Shown: one piece after another, positions 51,801 to 63,342 of the stretch | How the letters are laid out: every line of letters starts with the position of its first letter | Position numbering within the stretch: position 1 is the first letter of the stretch | Origin: Punica granatum | Lineage: Eukaryota; Streptophyta; Magnoliopsida; Myrtales; Lythraceae | Length of the DNA: 64,000 nt | Direction: 5' to 3' | Assembly: GCF_007655135.1 (NCBI RefSeq) | Contig: NC_045129.1 | Span: forward strand, 2,232,001 to 2,296,000 | Notes under the pieces: model-generated | What the model saw: only the letters and a program-made list of their open reading frames with translations | Database searches by the model: none | Told to the model about the DNA's origin: nothing | Position numbers and translations under genes: made by a program

Positions 51801-53131
51801 GCATTAGTAATAAAATGTTAGATTAGCTCGACACTATGTCTAAGCTTGTACTAGGTGATAAGACAGATGATTATGCATAGAAGTGCTTATTTACGAAGTT
51901 CATTCTGGTCATCATATATATGCATGAAGAAATACACAACAAGACCTCAATCACATCTGCCAGTTGATTTTTGGTTGTTATCTGCTTCACATCACCACCT
52001 GCATGTAAACTAAGACCTGGGTTATCATCTAGCAGGATCTAAATAGATTATACTGGTGAAACCAACTTCGCAACAATCTAATCAAGAAGACCAGGGACAT
52101 CCACTTAAACAAAAACTAGTACCCGTGTTAAATCTAGTCTCTACATAGTTCTTGCTGGACAGGTTAGTTTTAGAATTAATCATTAAAGAAAGGAGACATA
52201 CACCTAACACCATAAATTGCAAGGAAAATCTTCACTTTACCATAAACTAAGCCTATATAATGGCACACTCAAGCATAACCTGGAGCCAAAGCACATAATG
52301 GCTATGCAAAACAAGCAATAACTAAGAAAACCTTTTGCACAAGTGGTGTGCTTTTGTCCTTTTGAATTTCAGCAACAACACCCTTTATATCCATTCCTGC
52401 ATTTAACCATGAACGTCATCCTCAATACATTCCCTATCACTACAAGATAATCATAGCGTCAAGAAAAAAACTTGAGGCAAATCCCGATTGGCTTACGATG
52501 TCATACCAAAATGAGAAAAATAAAACTTTTTTCTTAAATTTGAAGCAAGGAAACCCAATTTTTCTTTGCGTTACCAGCACAGAAGGCACGGGCTGAGCTG
52601 CTCTCAACCAGAACACATTTAACATTTGGGTCAGATTCCCATTGATCAAGAAGACTCTTGTACCTGATATCCATATCTGCATCAACATTGAGGTCGTCCA
52701 GTTAGCATATAGAATGCTCGCAGCCCATTTTGAGTATCCTATAGCTGTCTAGAGGACAATCGAACGAAATGGAGAACGATTCCCAAAAGTTCGGACGATC
52801 GCGCAATTAAGCAAACTAGAAGCAAAGCAGACGTTTAATTCCGTCCGGAATCGCAAGAGAGGACAGAGCAAGAAGTACCCAAATTCATGGCGTTGAGGGC
52901 CTTGGGGCGATCGAGGGTGATGACAGCGAGGCCGTTCGGGTGGACGGCCCCCTTGACGAACTCCTCGGCAGCGGCAGCCATGATCGCGAGGTTCCGGCAG
53001 AGGATGGAGGTCGGGGAAGGAGCTAAGATAGGCGGACGGCAGGAGGAGCTCCGGCTGAAGAGAAGAGTCGAAGAATTACTGACCAAGTGAGAAGCTCCGA
53101 GAAGGCTTCTCATGGCGATTCTGCTTACCAT
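48849..53131 (-). CDS. 3-hydroxyisobutyryl-CoA hydrolase-like protein (crotonase fold)
   Basis: A CHY1-type acyl-CoA hydrolase, related to the valine-degradation enzyme that frees 3-hydroxyisobutyrate; the N-terminus ([20 protein letters not shown], Ser/Arg-rich) suggests a mitochondrial presequence. Constant exons: 53131-52879, 52676-52575, 51331-51197, 51106-51010, 50605-50476, 49858-49680, 49517-49390, 49294-49193 and 48950-48849. Between the second and third of these lie two alternative exons, 52396-52332 (65 nt) or 51998-51946 (53 nt), giving 430 or 426 aa. Crotonase motifs: CAG with the oxyanion-hole Gly at the exon junction, [16 protein letters not shown], and [14 protein letters not shown], which holds the catalytic Glu and Asp of the family. 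All phases agree. I recall the plant relatives as 'hydrolase-like protein 3'; true substrate unproven. Confidence 0.92.
51946..51998 (-). other. Alternative exon B (G-G-D-V-K form) of the hydrolase gene
   Basis: A 53-nt exon with acceptor TGCAG/GTGGTGATG and donor GAG/GTCTTG. It needs one base (G) from the previous exon and ends in phase 0, encoding [18 protein letters not shown] after the shared CA. Direct joining to the exon ending at 52575 gives a classical crotonase CAGGDVK motif. Following exon A instead, it would be read out of frame and stop at once (V-V-M-stop). Confidence 0.8.
52332..52396 (-). other. Alternative exon A (G-M-D-I-K form) of the hydrolase gene
   Basis: A 65-nt exon with acceptor TGCAG/GAATGG and donor AAAAG/GTTTTC, the latter a weak match to consensus. 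It starts and ends in the same phases as exon B and encodes [22 protein letters not shown]. Splicing to the exon starting at 51331 continues in frame into [11 protein letters not shown]. Confidence 0.8.
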
Positions 53132-54790
53132 TGAGAGAACTTATGAATGGCTCCGCTCCGAAGCTGAGAGTGACAGAGAGGGTAACTTTTTTCCCCACTT
53201 CCGGACGATTTTACCCTTGTCCTTCTGCATAGACCTTTGCACGACTAATAAACTTATCGGATATAATCCGACATAACGTCTCACCTCAATTTTTCGGTGT
53301 GCACGGTAATATTGGAAGTCTAATTAGGTCTCAATTAGTTCAATCAAATCGGATCGATCCACTGGAGGGTAAAACTCTTCCCCTGTGAATTTTCTCCATT
53401 TACTCATGTTCATTTCATGTCATCTTTTTACCGATCATTATAGTTTTCCTTATATGATATTTTTTCATCTTGGTATGTACCTATCTATATATATTAGACA
53501 TTTATTTTTTTCTATATAGGTTATTTAATTTTCATAAGATTATTAAACCTATTTATTTGCCATTATCATGAGTTATAATTCTTTGACTCTCATTCACGAT
53601 ATCTTGATTATGTACATTCAGTAGAATATATGATTTTAACATCATTGTTTTATTTATATCCATTCATGTATTGTCACATGCACTAGTTATCTATTTTTTA
53701 AATACAAAAATTGACAAAGAATTACCGCGTGATGATGCGGGTATAACTAGTTTTGATTCGGTCTTGACTAAATGCACTTCCCGTGAGCAGAGTTTGGTTG
53801 GTAGGTACCTTCGGGGATTGGGTGCTGAATTGCATTGGCAATATTGGACTTGAATTCGGAGGGCCAACACGAAAATCGGACATTGTAAGAAAATGGAATT
53901 AAGACATCCATTGGTTCATGTTTCAATCTATTTAGATCTCTCAGATCGTTCATAACATTGTTCAGACCCCGTCCCATTATTATTATTTTTTTAGGTCGAT
54001 TTCATAAGGAGGTCCATGTGCCTAACGTGACTCCTGTCTATTTCTATGTTCTCGATTGCAGCTTTCCGAGTCATCCCAATTCGGATTCTTTTCCTCAATG
54101 GCCGAACATATATATTTCTTTTTTCGAGTTTCTAAAAGAATGCATGAGCATCTGGCTTTTAAATTTCACCAGTGGACTGGGAAGACATGTTTGGGCTTTA
54201 AATTAAAAATTATGGGCCAAAGGGCTCTTGTTTCCCATCCGCCATTGGAAACTCGTATTCTGCACGGTATTCAGAATTAGAAGCTACCGATACGCAGGAC
54301 TCATGGGGAACCCGTTCAGTCGGCACCTGTACTAGGGACGTGCACAGACATAGGTTCGATTGCGAACCGGTGATATGCCTACCCGTCTAACAGCTCTTCC
54401 TCCTAGACGTGGAGGTTCTATTTCGTTTAAGAGGTTCCAAACAAGTCATTGTAAGAAAGAAAATCCAAAAGAATATTACTACCGAATAAACAAAACCTTC
54501 ATATCCAACGATTTCAGACAACACACACCGAATGCCAAGATGGGTATTTTAATTCCGATCCTTTTCTCCTATTATACATAATCATACACTAATAAAGAAG
54601 ATCGGAATTATAATCCGTACATGCAGATAATCTCCATAAAAGAAAAAAGAAGCTAGGACTGCTAGCTTGTTCATATAACATATTACACATATAACATCAC
54701 TGGCCTACAATTAATAAAAAGTTGGCTTATATTCATCCGCCGCAGACGGACAAATCTCTACTTAAGGAAAGAAACTAAGCAAACAGCAGT
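53132..54790. other. Gap between the hydrolase promoter and the DLK2 3' end
   Basis: About 1.66 kb without a recognised gene. Open frames at 53671-53853 and 53958-54280 have no family signature. The last few hundred bases are probably 3' UTR of the DLK2-type gene. Confidence 0.5.
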
Positions 54791-55363
54791 TCACAGTGCA
54801 AGAGCGCATCTGGTGCCGGGCGCCATGGTTCCGGCCATGGCAGTGGTGGAGATCCCCAGCAGGCTTCCCAGCATACCGATAAACTGGACAGGTGCAGTCA
54901 TCTGAGGGAAATGGCCGTCGATCTCTATCATGTCCATCGTCGATTTCCCAGCCCCAATCTGTCTCTGCATGTACAGCGCAACTGAGTTCGGGACTACTAT
55001 GTCCTTCGTGGTGTTCATAATGTGGCATGGGACAGACACCTTCCCTAGTATATCTCTGTAGTCAGAGTAGAACACAGTCTTGGCCAGGGGGAGAGCGACC
55101 TCAGGACGCATCCTGAGGAGACACTTCTGGAGTTTGTCGACCGAGGCTGGGTTGTTTGGGTCCGCGTTTAGCGAGGGAAATGCCAAGGCCCAAGCAGTGT
55201 AGTCGGATTCTATACTGGAGATGATCTGCTCTACGTCCGAGGCATCAAATCCACCTTCATAGTCATCTGTGTTGACGTACCTGTAGGAAAAATCGTCATA
55301 TATCGATCTAAACATGTATGGTGCGTCCCCCTTGGTATTATAATAATTTCATAAAATGCCTCC

Positions 55364-55395
<32 letters not shown>

Positions 55396-58019
55396 TTCAT
55401 AGTCCTCGTGGCCCGATCTGAACTGAAATTCTAGTGAGTAATTGAAATTAGGTATAAATCAATGTGAACATCTTGGCACACTGTGTCCGTTCTACGGTTC
55501 ACGTGTTTCAGATGTCCACACCGGTGGTGGTAGCTGAACGATTGTTACATGCTCCTCCGAACATATTCGGCAGCATCAGGTCATTGTTATCGTTGTCATG
55601 AATGCAACAAAGGTGTCATATGTTCAATCATTCATATATATTGCAGCAAGGTATCATCCTTGCTAAAGGGCTATATATAATTTTTAAAGGATCTTCCAAA
55701 CATGTCCGGACAACTAGAAAATCATATAAACATGCCCATTTAAGCATATATGTATGCATATTGCATCATATGGATTGACCCGGCGATTAGTTGGGAAATA
55801 TTAGCTAGCCTTGAATGACATTGTTCCTGTTTTCTCGATTCTGAGCAGTTAATTCTCCTTTTTCCAAATCATAATTCGCGTCTCCATGCACATATAATCT
55901 ACCTATTAGAAGATTGATGATCGATTTTATTACGGATTGGCAAGAAATTAAGAGCTAGCTGGGAACCCCTAAGATCGATCCTTATTTATTTAGCTTCATG
56001 AGCCAATTAGGAATCTACTCATTTGTTACTTAATTATTTATCAGAATTTTAATTTCAGGTTGTTGATAACAAATCTAGCTAATTGATCTGATCCCCTTCG
56101 ACCATCTTAATTAATGTTATTAGATTCGGAGTTTCGGCAGAAAACAATTAGGCGAAGGAAACTCTACGAGAGAGAAGAGGACCATGAGATGTTGCCAAAA
56201 AATTTCTTCGCTGTCGACGAATTTAATAAATTGGATATGGCTGGATCCTCCCCTAATTATAATACTAAGCGACGTACATCATGCACTGCTATTATTTTAA
56301 TTCAATTGAATATATATCTTGAATTACCATTAGATTCCTGTCAGTCGGCATGAGATAAATTATGTAGGTGAAGAATAAGAATCAAATTCGGTCAAAAAAG
56401 TGGTTTTTTGGATGTACCTAAACGAAATTCTATATATGAAGTATATATTATACATCATGCGTGATTCATTCGTTCACCATTAAACAATATATGCCTGAAC
56501 GTCCAAGCTGTATTATTCTTTTTATGTCAGGTGTAGTTAAAAACGTATCAATGACATCTTTACTGATTTCCTCAATTTGATCGAAAAAAATCGAATCTGT
56601 TTTGTTACGGTGGAAAAATCCATTCATGTAATAAGAGAATGGAATATGCCAGGGGCATATAAGGAGAATCACTTAATTTTAGGTCATCAAGAATTAGTGT
56701 CACTGCGCTAGATTTTCCTTTTCTTGAATTTGAAATTATTTTGAAGTAATCCAAAACAATATGCAACTGTGATATATATATATATATATAAATATATGCG
56801 CGGATAAAACGTCTAGGGTGGGGTCCAGCTATGTTTCCTAATAGGCTAGGCATGCGACATGTCTTGATAGAGCAACCTAGCTCTTTTCATCCATTAAACG
56901 GTAATATAAACTCAGAAACGATGTAGAAGATATGGCATATCACCTATGGAAAAGATCTTAGGGATTGATTAGCTAGGCTAGATAGTCCCTGTTTGTTTGT
57001 CGATCTACAAGTATGTCGACATCGACAGGGCTTCGGAGGTACGCATAGTGGTAACTTATTAGGTCAATAACAGGTCTTGAACATTATTTCACTTCAGTAA
57101 TTATATATCGATCCTAGCTAGAGCTATGTGTTTCGGATCTATGTGGGGACAACACAAACATATTCCAGTGAAACTTAATCAGCTGTGGTCATTCAAGACC
57201 CACTTGATATATCATGACAAACTGATGAAAAACAAGAACAACATATACCGTATATAGAGATACAAAATTGATCCTTCCGGGGCCGAGAAATTTGTATGTT
57301 ATATGGTTCTGATTCATTAGGTATATCGAGATTTAGTACCACCCGATCGATCACAGTTAAAAATTTGTGTACTATCTATTTGTATGAGTTCTAAAATGTC
57401 GACTAAAATTTTCTATTTTGTGCAATAAAATTAGTCTTTAACCACTGAACATAAATTTATAAAAATTGGATAATGTTTTTGTATGGATTTTATCTGCTAA
57501 CATGTTCCTTTTTTCTAAGAAAAATTCCCGAGGGGTGGGATTAAATTTTTTGTGGGCAATGGAAAATTAATTTACTTAATTAATGAGCTAGAAAGCTAAT
57601 TTGAATCAAGCTGATGGATAAATAATTTACCTCGGTGAAGCACAGAGAAGAACCAGCTTCTGAAACAGCTCGGGCCTCTTGATGGAGGCGAGGCACCCGA
57701 TCATCCCGGACATGGAGTGTCCGACGAAAACCACCGACTTCACCTTCATCTCGTCAAGGAGGGCCACGAGGTCAGTGGCAAACCCGTCATAGGACGCGTG
57801 CCTAGCAGGGTCATAGAGGTCCGGATCTTCAACCGTGCCCGAGAAGGCCCAGTCGAAGAGGAGGACCTGGTGGTTTGTCGACTGGATAAGAAATGGGACG
57901 ATCTTGTCCCACACGGACTGGTCCGTGCCGAACCCATGGGCCAGGACCACTGTGTTGGGGCCTGAGCCAAGGACCTTCACGTTCATGGAGGCTGCTAGGG
58001 GTTTGTTCCGAACCACCAT
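54791..58019 (-). CDS. DLK2: DLK2-type alpha/beta hydrolase (DWARF14/KAI2 family)
   Basis: A small alpha/beta hydrolase of the strigolactone/karrikin receptor family, cytosol and nucleus. Exons 58019-57631 and 55280-54791 join in phase (CCGAG/GTAAAT to ACAG/GTACG) within an Arg codon, giving 292 aa; one intron at this place is typical of the family. Ser102 in VGHSMSGMIG, Asp223 in TTKDIVVPN and His253 in IDGHFPQMT form the catalytic triad. Sequence such as LAHGFGTDQSVWDKI, YDPARHASYDGFATDL and ASPRYVNTDDYEGGF fits the DLK2 branch better than D14 or KAI2 as I recall them; a tree would settle it. The C-terminus is about 20 residues longer than usual (ISTTAMAGTMAPGTRC). I used the ATG at 58019, since upstream in-frame codons have no ATG. 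Confidence 0.88.
55281..57630 (-). other. Long intron of the DLK2-type gene
   Basis: 2350 bases, with (AT)n tracts at about 55364-55384 and 56770-56790. A 79-codon plus-strand open frame at 56114-56353 has no recognisable domain. I see no inserted element with clear ends. Confidence 0.7.
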
Positions 58020-58130
58020 TTTTTTTTCTCGGTTAGAAAGAAGGACGAGGACAAAGTGGAAGAAGAGGAAGAACAAGTAGAGCTATGAAGGGTTTTAGCT
58101 TCTTTGTTTTGGGTCTGAGGAGGGTCTCTG

Positions 58131-58137
58131 TTATATA
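58131..58137 (-). promoter_or_regulatory. Probable TATA box of the DLK2-type gene
   Basis: TATATAA on the minus strand, about 112 bases upstream of the chosen start codon, followed by a pyrimidine- and purine-rich leader. Confidence 0.5.
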
Positions 58138-58788
58138 GATGGGAGATGAAGATGAACTTCCTAGAAAAGAAAATCTTTTTTTCTCATTTTTATAATTAGA
58201 AAATGAACAATTAATTGATGAGAGGGGCCATGGGAGCTTTTGATAATTAATGCACTGACCAGTTATTTGGTAAAGGGCTTCCTACTCCTTCCTTCCCTTG
58301 ACCCTAAGCTCAAAAGCAACCAAAAGCAAAAACGAGGGTAAAAATATATATGTGCGTGTATATATATATATATAATCGGGTCCAGTTTGTCCCTCCTCGA
58401 TCGATCGCACAGTGCGTCGGTTCAAGGGAGAAACATCGGTGCACATTCCTATCAGTTCATATTATATAGGAATGCTTTCATCCATTAATTACCTTTGAAA
58501 AATCATGTGGCTGTGCATTTATGATTCATATATGTATAGTTTATAATAATGCTCGTTAATCATTCCCCACTGCAATTTTAATAATTTGTAAAAGTGGGTT
58601 GCACATTTATTGGAGTGATAGTTGAAATCTATCTTTTGATGTGAGTAGAGTTAATTTTCCTTCCCTTTTTTTTCCATTTTATGGATAATATTCATACTTC
58701 ATTTATTTATTTATTTTTTTGGGTGAATTAATTTACTAATTTCAATCATGTATGGCTCCCGATTTTTTTTTTCCTAATAATCTTACTG

Positions 58789-58978
58789 TTTGACTACCAT
58801 ATTTTTCGTTATAAAGGAGGTCCAATGCCTAATACAATGAAAAATATATCCTAAATAACTAATAAATTGGCATTAGTAATTTCATTAGGTATCAAACCTA
58901 CGACCTCTAAATCAACAGATAATGACGCACGACATTATGTTGCATTCACTTTTGATTTTGATTACTATATTTCGTTAT
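58789..58978 (-). mobile_element. SINE-like retroposon with target-site duplication
   Basis: On the minus strand it has the B-box-like GTAGGTTTGATACCTAATG, then AATTTATTAGTTATTTAGGA and the shared tail GGACCTCCTTTATAACG. The element (about 58813-58956) lies between direct repeats at 58789-58812 and 58957-58978 that begin TTTGACTACC or TTTGATTACT and end TTTCGTTAT; they differ by two substitutions and a two-base gap. Confidence 0.7.
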
Positions 58979-61124
58979 TCTTTAATCGAAAAAAACATTC
59001 TCCATATACGTGTGGTAATACATGGTTAGTCCCCTAGACTGCATCTGAAACTTGACAAAAGACTTACATATTCACACACGTGCATATTTTAATGGTGGCG
59101 AATCGATGTTACGAAGATTTCGTCCATGTGAAAGGAGCGCTAAAGGGAGGGGATTGGGTCGAGTCCCTGCAAGGAATGTTGACAGGGATTTATTGCTAGC
59201 AGTTGGGGAAACGTATGAATTTGTTTTGGGGAATACTTTGACTTCATATGTGATGCATATACAGTGTATATAGTTGAGTGAGGTCCACATGCAATATAGG
59301 AGGGCAATGCACCATCCACAATAATATTTTTATTTATTTTGGGTATTGGATGAGTTACCACTTTGATCATCCCAAAGGTCAGTGTCCTCGTATGTTTCAA
59401 TCGATACGTATATACAAGTGCTTTCTTTCTACCCTAAGCAGTTCTAATCTTGCAAGCAACAATATATATACATATAAGCATGCATTTCTTGTACTTAATA
59501 TAATTTTGTAACAAATCGAGAAAAAAAAATATATTTTGTAAAAGACAGATGCACATGCATGCTATTGGCCAACCTTGCTAATGATATACCCGAGATTCTA
59601 TAACTTGCACTCAATTAGTAATTTTGATTCCAAAAGCATCCCTTTTTTTGAAAAATAAAATGGGGAAAATAAGTTTATTTAGAGATTCCATGTGATTTGA
59701 AGATTTATTCATTATGGGCAAAACGTGCTTTAGTTAGTCAACATTGAGCTTAGCACACTAACACAAAGGGCAAAACTAGGAATCTAGCTTTAAATATGAG
59801 AACTTTATAATTAGATTAAGCAAATCAAATTGATGTTAGGATATAAAAATTAATGACTACATATGTTCTAACTATCATGGTGTCTCTCTAAAGTATATCC
59901 GACACATTTTAAGGTTAGTCATGCCAACAAAAAAATGATAATATATGTCTTTTTTCTCTAGAGATAATTGTATAGTGTTTTCGGGTCATGAGAATATGAT
60001 GAATGAAATAGTTGATAAGACATAGTATCTTGTCTAGTATCCTAAATTAAAAGTTGTTGATTTTAATTAGTGACTCATCATTTATGAATTTTTTTAATAA
60101 AATAATCCATCTAATTTTCTTTTATGTATCTTTAGTTTACTCGCTAAGAAATGGTAACATAAAACTGTAACTCACAGTACTTTTTTTTTATTGGCAGGAT
60201 AACTCGCTGTACATTTTCCTTCTCTGGTTTTGTAATCTTTACATTTTATTGGCTAGAGGAATCATAACTAAGAAAAAGGATCGACGTACACCAATGGTTG
60301 CACTGTGCTTAAAGATAAGATCGACTCGATTCGTTGGGACACGAGCGACGAATAGATTTGGCACCAGTTAATATAATATTCAACAAGACAACAACTACAT
60401 AAGACTGGCCATTGCATATTCAATTCTCAGCTGATGGAGATAGAAGAAGAACGGGTCATGTGATGTTGATATGAAACATACTTTTTCTTCAATTATTAAT
60501 GGCAACCACAGTCGTTAGTCACAAGGAGGAAGCGGACCATACACTTAAAACAATTGGGGGAAAAAATAATGACAAATTACATTGATTGGGAACCAAAAGG
60601 CACCTTTTGTCCTTTCTCCCTATTATGTCTGGATTTTTTTAAAAAGAAGGCTCGAGATAAGGCCAAAGTCTACCTTTTCCGCCATTTGAGGGTGTGGGGC
60701 CCCCCACGTTCAGCCTATCAGGGGAAGGTAGATATGCATCCGTTTTTCACGTATTTATTATCCATATGAGGACGTGCTTTTCTTTTTCCTTTTTTTTTTT
60801 CCCTCTTTGTTTGGCTAAAAAATTTAAGTCTATATGATGATATTCTAAAATTAAATAGACGCCGCCTAATTCAGCTCGAGTCAAGTCAATGTTAGAATAA
60901 AACTCTTTTAGTGTGTAATAAAACTCTCTTAGTATGTATTTTTTCATTTATAAGATTTGAACTTGATCTCTTGTTTAAGAGGAATAAAAGCGAACTGCTT
61001 AAACTAACGTACGTTAGTGGGACATGTCAAACAAAGATTAAAATTAAAATAATTAACAAATATTTTTTTGGGCGAATAATTAACAAATATTTCTTTAAGA
61101 TACTCTCTCCCACCTAAAAATCAA

Positions 61125-61265
61125 AAGAGAGTGTAACACCGCGGTGTACGCATTCTCTTGGTAACTAAGAGATTCTAGATTTGATACTCAGTGGGACTAT
61201 CCGTGCCCCTTTATTAACTATTAGGATTCTATTTTATTGTACTTAACACAAACCTCCCTTATAAC
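61125..61265 (+). mobile_element. SINE-like repeat copy
   Basis: Reads GATTTGATACTCAGTGGGAC, then TATCCGTGCCCCTTTATTAA, and ends CAAACCTCCCTTATAACC before an A-rich run. It is the reverse-oriented relative of the 38.7-kb copy, which has the same GGGACTATCCGTGCCCC core. A short AAAAGAG-type direct repeat may flank it, but this is not convincing. Confidence 0.6.
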
Positions 61266-62481
61266 CAAAAAAAGAGTAGGACTACTAATGTCATTTTATT
61301 TAGTTCTTATTCTTTATTAGCCTATTAGCCCATGTTACGTCCTCTGTAATGAAAAAATACTAAAAAGAAAATTAGGTTATGACAATAGTAAAAATAATGT
61401 TTTTACTAGTGCTCCCATTAGTTAAAAAAATAATCATTAGAGATTTTTTTTTATTTACAAAGAAGATTCATGGGTTTAATAGAATGAAATGAAAAGTTAT
61501 ATAAGGAGGCATGGTAGTCTTAAGTGATAAAAATCGTAATTGAAATTTATTCTTTATTAGACGAAAACATGTGCCGCTGAACTATAATTTCTTCCTTATA
61601 TAATTTTTTTCTTTATTATCATTAAACGGGAAAATATCAATAAATAACTTTTTTAAGTCATGGGGAGCTCTTGTTGTTGGTTGCAGAAAATGGGAAGAAC
61701 TTTATTATACAAGTTTTGATATACCCTCTTAATAATCCTCCTAAAAATCCTTCTGTTTCAAAAAATCTATTCACAATAGCACAGATTGGAAAATGTATAA
61801 TTTGAAAATACTTTTCTGGAGTAGACAGATTTCAAAGTCATCCTCTTAAATGCGGATAGATTTTCCTTCCCGAATTCTTTTAATTAGTATTATATATTGG
61901 GAAAATTCAAACGTAGAATTTAGAAATCAAAGAGCCGGAAGTAACCAAGTCACAGATTCTTCAAGAAAGGACTATTAGAGTGAATTGACAGACCAACTAA
62001 TTCTGGAAATAACATGCTATATTGATGAGATTAGTTATAAGAGAAAATTCTTCAAGGTCTCAATAAAAATAAACAAAAAAAGAATATATATGGTCAAAAA
62101 GTAAGAAAAATGCATAGATATTTTGCACAAAACTCTTTGCCACATGTGTGGACGAGCAGGTTGAATTCGCGGGAGTCCATCAAATCAATGAAATCATTGT
62201 TGTAAGGGTAAGGAATATCTCGAATTGAATGTGGAAAAGCAATTTTTGTCAGTACACGCATATATATGTCTCGTATACAACTAATAAGAAACCGATAACT
62301 GACAAAAAAAAGAAAAAAGAAAAAGAAAAAAGAAGTCGATATAATACTGAGATTGTGTTACAACTGATATTATGAACTGTAATTGTCGATACAATTGATT
62401 AAACTAGAGTTGATTCAACTCATTCCGTTTTTTGACTTCATAGGAAGAGTATTTCAGAGATTGCTTGAGCCTCTCCATCGA

Positions 62482-63342
62482 TCATTGATCTATAATTCTA
62501 AGCTCGGACAGATATGCTTCCCGTAAGATGTACTCTTTTTCCCACTGCAACTTTTTAAGGAAGGTCATTGCATCAAGATTTGTTGCATTGTCTGTGTTAG
62601 GGTTAAATATCTTAACCATAGCAAATTGTTTTCTCATACATATATGTTCCAATTACATTCGAGTTGGTCGATGATGGTGAATGAAATGTAGACTAATATT
62701 AATAAAGCTAGACACTCCATCGCAATGACGGCATCGGATAGCGAAAGGGTTCAAATTATTGACTTATATATAAACCCAAAGATTTTTTCTGAATTATATA
62801 AACCCGACGTTATTCACTAAGAATATGGATGGCATAAAACAAGAGATGCTTATTTCTACACCATAGATTTTATCTAACAATGTCTTGGATAAGTTTTACA
62901 TTATGTTGATTTTCTCAAGTTAAAGTTTTTCATCAGCGTCATGCTTTCTCGTGCATATTATAAAAAAATATCTGAAGAGACTGATGGGAGAAATGGCACT
63001 ATTGCCATAAAAAAAAATGGACGGTACGTATGATTCTCTTCTCAGTGCCACCCCATAACAGTGAAAGGATGCATTAAATGTAAATGGGGCGAATGTATAC
63101 CACGAAACTTACATAGTCCCCGTACATGAACACGAGAAACAATTAGTACATATACCCGTGTGGTCCTTCCTAGCTAGAGGAGAAAAAGGCAATGTTTGTT
63201 GCTTCAATTCGATTGTGGATTCAATGATAGACATAATTAGCTTTTCGTTGTCCGGAGAAGACATCAAATCTAATTGCTCTTCTTTTGTCTGGTCGACAGA
63301 TACTCTGCCTTTTGGTCTCTTATTGTTGGAAGATTCTTGACT
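62482..63342 (-). CDS. Possible two-exon coding fragment, function unknown
   Basis: Two open stretches on the minus strand would join in phase. The first, 63342-63156, follows an acceptor-like TATATAG and ends at a GTATAT donor, encoding a polar segment that includes KRPKGRVSVDQTKEEQLDLM and ARKDHT. The second, 62591-62482, follows ACACAG and encodes NATNLDAMTFLKKLQWEKEY, then ILREAYLSELRIIDQ and a stop. The second part looks helical. I do not recognise a family. No start codon is placed; upstream frames near 63420-63540 start with ATG but I cannot join them. It may be a real gene, a pseudogene or chance. Confidence 0.25.

Larger units (their letters stand above)
58020..62481. other. DLK2 promoter side and AT-rich intergenic DNA
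   Basis: No gene is recognised. An alternating TA/TG tract lies near 58344-58374. Two SINE-like copies are listed separately (58789-58978 and about 61125-61265). The other open frames here are short and unassigned. Confidence 0.5.

Noticed and set aside
51946..52396. A hydrolase transcript with both alternative exons in one product
   Set aside because: After exon A the frame enters exon B as V-V-M-stop, so this product would be truncated before the catalytic residues.
56114..56353. 79-codon open frame in the DLK2 intron
   Set aside because: No domain, opposite strand to the host gene, and typical of chance frames in a long intron.
57030..57090. Possible further SINE copy in the DLK2 intron
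   Set aside because: Only a short stretch resembles the box region (GTGGTAAC..AGGTCTTGAAC); the shared core and tail are absent.
58020..58076. Extended N-terminus for the DLK2-type protein
   Set aside because: The extension would begin with TTG, and the family starts at a position matching the ATG at 58019.
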